Assembly: GCA_032718475.1 (NCBI GenBank)
Contig: JAUCBJ010007195.1
Span: 64,001 to 93,276, forward strand
DNA: 29,276 nt
DNA from: Nemertoderma westbladi
Lineage: Eukaryota; Xenacoelomorpha; Nemertodermatida; Nemertodermatidae
Direction: 5' to 3'
Shown one piece after another: positions 16,201 through 28,200 of the stretch. Numbering within the stretch: position 1 is the stretch's first letter; each line of letters starts with the position of its first letter. Below the pieces are notes generated by a model. That model had not been told where the DNA came from, did not search any database, and was given only the letters and a program-made list of their open reading frames with translations. A program made the translations under genes and the position numbers.

Positions 16201-19200
16201 GCACAAATAAACTCCTTAAAGAGGAATAAATAGGGTAACACGCACAAATAAACTCCTTAAAGAGGAATAAATATGGTAACACGCCCAAATAAACTCCTTA
16301 AATAGGAATAAATATGGTAACACGCACAAATAAACTCCTTAAAGAGGAATAAATAGGGTAACACGCACAAATAAACTCCTTAAATAGGAATCAATAGGGT
16401 TAAAGCCGTTACACACGCTCCTAAACCCAAATAGACTCCTTTAACTAGGAAGAAATAGGGTTACACACAAAATAATAGGAATAAATAGGGTTACACACAC
16501 AAATAATAGGAATAAATAGGGTTACACACACAAATAATAGGAATAAATAGGGTTAAACACATAAATATAATTATTTATTACATGGAAAAAAAAAAATCAT
16601 TTTTTTTCAGAATTTTTTTTCATTATTTTCGAGGCATTTTATTTACCGAGCGTCAGCGAGGGTCGAGATAATATTGAAAAAAGAATGATCTACGTTTTTT
16701 TCCCATGTAATACGTAATTTTATTCTTAAATTGGTACTTTTTTGTTGCTAAATTCTTTAATAGAACATAGCGATTTACTACAGTACAGTAGTGTTACAAA
16801 ATAAATTGAACTGTAGTATTTTACTATATTGCTTCCATAGTTACTGCGATTCTAATTATTGTACACTTCAACTCATAATGCTGCCTTACTCAATGTTACA
16901 ATAATTTAGTGTTCTCGAATATTTATTACGTAACTAGAGAGCCGCTTAACTACATAAACCAATATTGGATATTGAGTTCCGTTTTGGAGTACGCCGCGCA
17001 GACACTAAAGTTACAATAACTTTTGATTGTGTGAATGGATTTTGCTCAAATTACGTGCAAACCTTTTCTACGATGCTCTTTCAATATATGTAATAAAATT
17101 TAAGAAATTCCACCAAAAATATTTTACTTTACATATTTGGCCGGGGAAAAAAGTAAAATCATTGCAATCCTATGAGTTACTTTTTTTCCCTAGGGAAAAA
17201 GTGAAACTTTTTCTCCCGATTTTTGGTTATATTCGAGCGAAAAAGTAACAATTTAAGAATAAAATACTTTTTTTATTTTTAAAGAATTTTTTTTTGCAAT
17301 AGGAAGAAATGGGGTTACACCCGCAAATAATAGGAATAAATAGGGTTACACACAAATAATAGGAATAAATAGGGTTACACACACAAAATAATAGGAATAA
17401 ATAGGGTTACACACACAAATAATAGAAGAAATAGGGTTACACACACATAATAGGAATAAATAGGGTTACACACAAAATAATAGGAATAAATAGGGTTACA
17501 TACACAAATAATAGGAATAAATAGGGTTACATACACAAATAATAGGAATAAATAGGGTTACATACACAAATAATAGGAATAAATAGGGTTACATACAAAA
17601 TAATAGGAAGAAATGGGGTTACACACAAAATAATAGGAATAAATAGGGTTACACATACAAATAATAGGAATAAATAGGGTTACATACACATAATAGGAAT
17701 AAATATGGTTACACACAAAATAATAGTAATAAATAGGGTTACACACACATAATAGGAATAAATAGGGTTACACACAAAATAATAGGAATAAATAGGGTTA
17801 CACACAAATAATAGGAATAAATAGGGTTACACACAAAATAATAGTAATAAATAGGGTTACACACAAAATAATAGGAATAAATAGGGTTACATACACAAAA
17901 TAATAGGAATAAATAGGGCTACACACACAAATAATAGGAATAAATAGGGTTACATACAAAATAATAGGAATAAATAGGGTTACATACACAAATAATAGGA
18001 ATAAATAGGGTTACATACACAAATAATAGGAATAAATAGGGTTACATACAAAATAATAGGAATAAATAGGGTTACATACACAAATAATAGGAATAAATAG
18101 GGTTACACACAAAATAATAGGAAGAAATAGGGGTTACACACAAAATAATAGGAATAAATAGGGTTACACACACATAATAGGAATAAATAGGGTTACACAC
18201 AAAATAATAGTAATAAATAGGGTTACACACACATAATAGGAATAAATAGGGTTACACACAAAATAATAGTAATAAATAGGGTTAAACACAAAATAATAGG
18301 AATAAATAGGGTTACATACACAAAATAATAGGAATAAATAGGGCTACACACACAAATAATAGGAATAAATAGGGTTACATACAAAATAATAGGAATAAAT
18401 AGGGTTACATACACAAATAATAGGAATAAATAGGGTTACACACAAAATAATAGGAATAAATATGGTTACATACAAAATAATAGGAAGAAATGGGGTTACA
18501 TACACAAAATAATAGGAATAAATAGGGTTACACACAAAATAATAGGAATAAATAGGGTTACATACAAAATAATAGGAATAAATAGGGTTACACACAAAAT
18601 AATAGTAATAAATAGGGTTACACACACATAATAGGAATAAATATGGTTACACACAAAATATAGTAATAAATAGGGTTACACACACATAATAGGAATAAAT
18701 AGGGTTACACACAAAATAATAGTAATAAATAGGGTTACACACAAAATAATAGGAATAAATAGGGTTACATACACAAAATAATAGGAATAAATAGGGCTAC
18801 ACACACAAATAATAGGAATAAATAGGGTTACACACAAATAAAAGGAAGAAATGGGGTTACACACAAAATAATAGGAGGAAATAGGGTTACACACAAATAA
18901 TAGGAAGAAATAGGGTTACATACACAAAATAATAGGAATAAATAGGGTTACATACACAAAATAATAGGAATAAATAGGGCTACACACACAAATAATAGGA
19001 ATAAATAGGGTTACACACAAATAAAAGGAAGAAATGGGGTTACACACAAATAATAGGAATAAATATGGTTACATACAAAATAATAGGAAGAAATGGGGTT
19101 ACACACAAAATAATAGGAATAAATAGGGTTACATACACAAATAATAGGAAGAAATAGGGTTACACACAAATAATAGGAAGAAATAGGGTTACATACAAAA

Positions 19201-22200
19201 TAATAGGAATAAATAGGGTTACATACACAAAATAATAGGAATAAATAGGGTTACATACACAAATAATAGGAATAAATAGGGCTACACACACAAATAATAG
19301 CAATAAATAGGGTTACACACAAATAAAAGGAAGAAATGGGGTTACACACAAAATAATAGGAGGAAATAGGGTTACATACACAAATAATAGGAAGAAATAG
19401 GGTTACACACAAATAATAGGAAGAAATAGGGTTACATACACAAAATAATAGGAATAAATAGGGTTACATACACAAAATAATAGGAGGAAATAGGGTTACA
19501 TACACAAATAATAGGAATAAATAGGGTTACACACAAATAATAGGAAGAAATAGGGTTACATACACAAAATAATAGGAATAAATAGGGTTACACACACAAA
19601 TAATAGGAATAAATAGGGTTACATACACAAATAATAGGAATAAATAGGGTTACATACACAAATAATAGGAATAAATAGGGTTACATACAAAATAATAGGA
19701 ATAAATAGGGTTACATACACAAATAATAGGAATAAATAGGGTTACACACAAATAATAGGAAGAAATAGGGTTACATACACAAAATAATAGGAATAAATAG
19801 GGTTACACACAAATAATAGGAAGAAATAGGGTTACATACACAAATAATAGGAATAAATAGGGTTACACACAAATAATAGGAAGAAATAGGGTTACATACA
19901 CAAAATAATAGGAATAAATAGGGTTACATACACAAAATAATAGGAATAAATAGGGTTACACACACAAATAATAGGAATAAATAGGGTTACATACAAAATA
20001 ATAGGAATAAATAGGGTTACACACACAAATAATAGGAATAAATAGGGTTACATACAAAATAATAGGAATAAATAGGGTTACACACAAAATAATAGGAATA
20101 AATAGGGTTACATACACAAAATAATAGGAATAAATAGGGCTACACACACAAATAATAGGAATAAATAGGGTTACATACAAAATAATAGGAATAAATAGGG
20201 TTACATACACAAATAATAGGAATAAATAGGGTTACACACAAAATAATAGGAATAAATAGGGTTACATACAAAATAATAGGAAGAAATGGGGTTACATAGA
20301 CAAAATAATAGGAATAAATAGGGTTACACACAAAATAATAGGAATAAATAGGGTTACATACAAAATAATAGGAATAAATAGGGTTACACACAAAATAATA
20401 GTACATAATAAATAGGGTTACACACACATAATAGGAATAAATAGGGTTACACACAAAATAATAGGAATAAATAGGGTTACACACAAATAATAGGAATAAA
20501 TAGGGTTACACACAAAATAATAGGAATAAATAGGGTTACATACACAAATAATAGGAATAAATAGGGTTACACACACAAATAATAGGAATAAATAGGGTTA
20601 CACACAAATAAAAGGAAGAAATGGGGTTACACACAAAATAATAGGAGGAAATAGGGTTACACACAAATAATAGGAAGAAATAGGGTTACACACAAAATAA
20701 TAGGAATAAATAGGGTTACATACACAAAATAATAGGAATAAATAGGGATACATACACAAATAATAGGAATAAATAGGGTTACACACAAATAATAGTAATA
20801 AATAGGGTTACACACAAAATAATAGGAATAAATAGGGTTACATACACAAAATAATAGGAATAAATAGGGTTACACACACAAATAATAGGAATAAATAGGG
20901 TTACACACAAATAAAAGGAAGAAATGGGGTTACACACAAAATAATAGGAGGAAATAGGGTTACACACAAATAATAGGAAGAAATAGGGTTACATACACAA
21001 AATAATAGGAATAAATAGGGTTACATACACAAAATAATAGGAATAAATAGGGTTACACACACAAATAATAGGAATAAATAGGGTTACACACAAATAATAG
21101 GAATAAATAGGGTTACACACAAATAAAAGGAAGAAATGGGGTTACACACAAAATAATAGGAGGAAATAGGGTTACACACAAATAATAGGAAGAAATAGGG
21201 TTACATACACAAAATAATAGGAATAAATAGGGTTACATACACAAAATAATAGGAATAAATAGGGTTACACACACAAATAATAGGAATAAATAGGGTTACA
21301 CACAAATAATAGGAAGAAATGGGGTTACACACAAATAATAGGAATAAATAGGGTTACACACAAATAATAGGAATAAATAGGGTTACACACAAATAATAGG
21401 AAGAAATGGGGTTACACACAAAATAATAGGAAGAAATAGGGTTACATACACAAATAATAGGAAGAAATAGGGTTACACACAAATAATAGGAAGAAATAGG
21501 GTTACATACACAAAATAATAGGAATAAATAGGGTTACATACACAAAATAATAGGAAGAAATAGGGTTACATACACAAATAATAGGAATAAATAGGGTTAC
21601 ACACAAATAATAGGAAGAAATAGGGTTACATACACAAAATAATAGGAATAAATAGGGTTACACACAAAATAATAGGAGGAAATAGGGTTACACACAAATA
21701 ATAGGAAGAAATAGGGTTACATACACAAAATAATAGGAATAAATAGGGTTACACACACAAATAATAGGAATAAATAGGGTTACACACAAATAATAGGAAG
21801 AAATAGGGTTACACACACAAATAATAGGAATAAATAGGGTTACATACACAAATAATAGGAATAAATAGGGTTACACACACAAATAATAGGAATAAATAGG
21901 GTTACACACAAATAAAAGGAAGAAATGGGGTTACACACAAAATAATAGGAAGAAATAGGGTTACATACACAAATAATAGGAAGAAATAGGGTTACACACA
22001 AATAATAGGAAGAAATAGGGTTACATACACAAAATAATAGGAATAAATAGGGTTACATACACAAAATAATAGGAATAAATAGGGTTACATACACAAATAA
22101 TAGGAATAAATAGGGTTACACACAAATAATAGGAAGAAATAGGGTTACATACACAAAATAATAGGAATAAATAGGGTTACACACACAAATAATAGGAATA

Positions 22201-25200
22201 AATAGGGTTACATACACAAATAATAGGAATAAATAGGGTTACACACACAAATAATAGGAATAAATAGGGTTACATACAAAATAATAGGAATAAATAGGGT
22301 TACATACACAAATAATAGGAATAAATAGGGTTACACACAAATAATAGGAAGAAATAGGGTTACATACACAAAATAATAGGAATAAATAGGGTTACACACA
22401 AATAATAGGAAGAAATAGGGTTACATACACAAATAATAGGAATAAATAGGGTTACACACAAATAATAGGAATAAATAGGGTTACATACACAAAATAATAG
22501 GAATAAATAGGGTTACATACACAAAATAATAGGAATAAATAGGGTTACACACACAAATAATAGGAATAAATAGGGTTACATACAAAATAATAGGAATAAA
22601 TAGGGTTACACACACAAATAATAGGAATAAATAGGGTTACATACAAAATAATAGTAATAAATAGGGTTAAACACAAAATAATAGGAATAAATAGGGTTAC
22701 ATACACAAAATAATAGGAATAAATAGGGTTACACACACAAATAATAGGAATAAATAGGGTTACATACACAAATAATAGGAATAAATAGGGTTACATACAC
22801 AAATAATAGGAATAAATAGGGTTACACACAAAATAATAGGAATAAATAGGGTTACATACAAAATAATAGGAATAAATAGGGTTACACACAAAATAATAGG
22901 AATAAATAGGGTTACACACAAAATAATAGGAATAAATAGGGTTACATACAAAATAATAGGAATAAATAGGGTTACACACAAAATAATAGAGAATAAATAG
23001 GGTTACACACACATAATAGGAATAAATAGGTTACACACAAAATAATAGGAATAAATAGGGTTACACACACAATAATAGGAATAAATAGGGTTACACACAA
23101 AATAATAGGAATAAATAGGGTTACATACACAAATAATAGGAATAAATAGGGTTACACACACAAATAATAGGAATAAATAGGGTTACACACAAATAAAAGG
23201 AAGAAATGGGGTTACACACAAAATAATAGGAGGAAATAGGGTTACACACAAATAATAGGAAGAAATAGGGTTACACACAAAATAATAGGAATAAATAGGG
23301 TTACATACACAAAATAATAGGAATAAATAGGGTTACATACACAAATAATAGGAATAAATAGGGTTACACACAAATAATAGTAATAAATAGGGTTACACAC
23401 AAAATAATAGGAATAAATAGGGTTACATACACAAAATAATAGGAATAAATAGGGTTACACACACAAATAATAGGAATAAATAGGGTTACACACAAATAAA
23501 AGGAAGAAATGGGGTTACACACAAAATAATAGGAGGAAATAGGGTTACACACAAATAATAGGAAGAAATAGGGTTACATACACAAAATAATAGGAATAAA
23601 TAGGGTTACATACACAAAATAATAGGAATAAATAGGGTTACACACACAAATAATAGGAATAAATAGGGTTACACACAAATAATAGGAATAAATAGGGTTA
23701 CACACAAATAATAGGAAGAAATGGGGTTACACACAAAATAATAGGAGGAAATAGGGTTACACACAAATAATAGGAAGAAATAGGGTTACATACACAAAAT
23801 AATAGGAATAAATAGGGTTACATACACAAAATAATAGGAATAAATAGGGTTACACACACAAATAATAGGAATAAATAGGGTTACACACAAATAATAGGAA
23901 GAAATGGGGTTACACACAAATAATAGGAATAAATAGGGTTACACACAAATAAAAGGAATAAATAGGGTTACATCACAAATAATAGGAAGAAATGGGGTTA
24001 CACACAAAATAATAGGAAGAAATAGGGTTACATACACAAATAATAGGAAGAAATAGGGTTACACACAAATAATAGGAAGAAATAGGGTTACATACACAAA
24101 ATAATAGGAATAAATAGGGTTACATACACAAATAATAGGAATAAATAGGGTTACATACACAAATAATAGGAATAAATAGGGTTACACACAAATAATAGGA
24201 AGAAATAGGGTTACATACACAAAATAATAGGAATAAATAGGGTTACACACAAAATAATAGGAGGAAATAGGGTTACACACAAATAATAGGAAGAAATAGG
24301 GTTACATACACAAATAATAGGAATAAATAGGGTTACACACACAAATAATAGGAATAAATAGGGTTACACACAAATAATAGGAATAAATAGGGTTACACAC
24401 ACAAATAATAGGAATAAATAGGGTTACATACACAAATAATAGGAATAAATAGGGTTACACACAAATAAAGGAAGAAATGGGTTACACACAAAATAATAGG
24501 AATAAATAGGGTTACACACAAATAATAGGAATAAATAGGGTTACACACAAAATAATAGGAATAAATAGGGTTACATACACAAATAATAGGAATAAATAGG
24601 GTTACACACACAAATAATAGGAATAAATAGGGTTACACACAAATAATAGGAAGAAATAGGGTTACACACAAAATAATAGGAGGAAATAGGGTTACACACA
24701 AATAATAGGAAGAAATAGGGTTACACACAAAATAATAGGAATAAATAGGGTTACATACACAAATAATAGGAATAAATAGGGTTACATACACAAATAATAG
24801 GAATAAATAGGGTTACACACAAATAATAGGAATAAATAGGGTTACACACAAAATAATAGGAATAAATAGGGTTACATACACAAAATAATAGGAATAAATA
24901 GGGTTACACACACAAATAATAGGAATAAATAGGGTTACACACAAATAATAGGAAGAAATGGGGTTACACACAAAATAATAGGAAGAAATAGGGTTACATA
25001 CACAAATAATAGGAAGAAATAGGGTTACACACAAATAATAGGAAGAAATAGGGTTACACACAAAATAATAGGAATAAATAGGGTTACATACACAAAATAA
25101 TAGGAATAAATAGGGTTACATACACAAATAATAGGAATAAATAGGGTTACACACAAATAATAGGAAGAAATAGGGTTACATACACAAAATAATAGGAATA

Positions 25201-28200
25201 AATAGGGTTACATACACAAATAATAGGAATAAATAGGGTTACATACACAAATAATAGGAATAAATAGGGTTACACACAAAATAATAGGAATAAATAGGGT
25301 TACACACAAAATAATAGGAATAAATAGGGTTACATACACAAATAATAGGAATAAATAGGGTTACACACAAAATAATAGGAATAAATAGGGTTACATACAC
25401 AAATAATAGGAAGAAATAGGGTTACACACAAATAATAGGAAGAAATAGGGTTACACACAAAATAATAGGAATAAATAGGGTTACATACACAAAATAATAG
25501 GAATAAATAGGGTTACATACACAAATAATAGGAATAAATAGGGTTACACACAAATAATAGGAATAAATAGGGTTACACACAAAATAATAGGAATAAATAG
25601 GGTTACATACACAAATAATAGGAATAAATAGGGTTACACACACAAATAATAGGAATAAATAGGGTTACACACAAAATAATAGGAATAAATAGGGTTACAT
25701 ACACAAATAATAGGAATAAATAGGGTTACACACAAAATAATAGGAATAAATAGGGTTACACACAAAATAATAGGAATAAATAGGGTTACATACACAAATA
25801 ATAGGAATAAATAGGGTTACATACACAAATAATAGGAATAAATAGGGTTACACACACAAATAATAGGAATAAATAGGGTTACATACACAAATAATAGGAA
25901 GAAATAGGGTTACACACAAAATAATAGGAATAAATAGGGTTACACACACAAATAATAGGAATAAATAGGGTTACACACAAAATAATAGGAATAAATAGGG
26001 TTACACACAAATAATAGGAATAAATAGGGTTACATACACAAATAATAGGAATAAATAGGGTTACATACACAAATAATAGGAATAAATAGGGTTACACACA
26101 CAAATAATAGGAATAAATAGGGTTACACACAAAATAATAGGAATAAATAGGGTTACACACAAATAATAGGAATAAATAGGGTTACATACACAAATAATAG
26201 GAATAAATAGGGTTACACACACAAATAATAGGAATAAATAGGGTTACATACACAAATAATAGGAATAAATAGGGTTACACACACAAATAATAGGAATAAA
26301 TAGGGTTACACACACAAATAATAGGAATAAATAGGGTTACACACAAAATAATAGGAATAAATAGGGTTACATACACAAATAATAGGAATAAATAGGGTTA
26401 CACACAAAATAATAGGAATAAATAGGGTTACATACAAAATAATAGGAATAAATAGGGTTACACACACAAATAATAGGAATAAATAGGGTTACACACAAAT
26501 AATAGGAATAAATAGGGTTACACACAAAATAATAGGAATAAATAGGGTTACACACAAATAATAGGAAGAAATAGGGTTACATCACAAAATAATAGGAATA
26601 AATAGGGTTACACACAAAATAATAGGAATAAATAGGGTTACACACACAAATAATAGGAATAAATAGGGTTACACACACAAATAATAGGAATAAATAGGGT
26701 TACACACAAATAATAGGAATAAATAGGGTTACATACACAAATAATAGGAATAAATAGGGTTACACACAAAATAATAGGAATAAATAGGGTTACATACAAA
26801 ATAATAGGAATAAATAGGGTTACACACACAAATAATAGGAATAAATAGGGTTACATACACAAATAATAGGAAGAAATAGGGTTACACACAAAATAATAGG
26901 AAGAAATAGGGTTACACACAAAATAATAGGAATAAATAGGGTTACACACAAAATAATAGGAATAAATAGGGTTACACACAAAATAATAGGAATAAATAGG
27001 GTTACACACAAAATAATAGGAATAAATAGGGTTACACACAAAATAATAGGAATAAATAGGGTTACATACACAAATAATAGGAATAAATAGGGTTACACAC
27101 AAAATAATAGGAATAAATAGGGTTACATACACAAATAATAGGAATAAATAGGGTTACACACACAAATAATAGGAATAAATAGGGTTACACACAAAATAAT
27201 AGGAATAAATAGGGTTACACACAAATAATAGGAATAAATAGGGTTACATACACAAATAATAGGAAGAAATAGGGTTACACACAAAATAATAGGAAGAAAT
27301 AGGGTTACACACAAAATAATAGGAAGAAATAGGGTTACACACAAAATAATAGGAAGAAATAGGGTTACACACAAAATAATAGGAATAAATAGGGTTACAC
27401 ACAAAATAATAGGAATAAATAGGGTTACACACAAAATAATAGGAATAAATAGGGTTACACACAAATAATAGGAATAAATAGGGTTACATACACAAATAAT
27501 AGGAATAAATAGGGTTACACACACAAATAATAGGAATAAATAGGGTTACACACAAAATAATAGGAAGAAATAGGGTTACACACAAAATAATAGGAATAAA
27601 TAGGGTTACACACAAAATAATAGGAATAAATAGGGTTACATACACAAATAATAGGAATAAATAGGGTTACACACAAATAATAGGAATAAATAGGGTTACA
27701 TACACAAATAATAGGAATAAATAGGGTTACACACAAATAATAGGAATAAATAGGGTTACACACAAAATAATAGGAATAAATAGGGTTACACACAAAATAA
27801 TAGGAATAAATAGGGTTACACACAAAATAATAGGAATAAATAGGGTTACACACAAAATAATAGGAAGAAATAGGGTTACACACACAAATAATAGGAATAA
27901 ATAGGGTTACACACAAAATAATAGGAATAAATAGGGTTACACACACAAATAATAGGAATAAATAGGGTTACATACACAAATAATAGGAATAAATAGGGTT
28001 ACACACAAAATAATAGGAATAAATAGGGTTACATACACAAATAATAGGAATAAATAGGGTTACACACAAAATAATAGGAATAAATAGGGTTACACACAAA
28101 ATAATAGGAATAAATAGGGTTACACACAAAATAATAGGAATAAATAGGGTTACACACACAAATAATAGGAATAAATAGGGTTACACACACAAATAATAGG

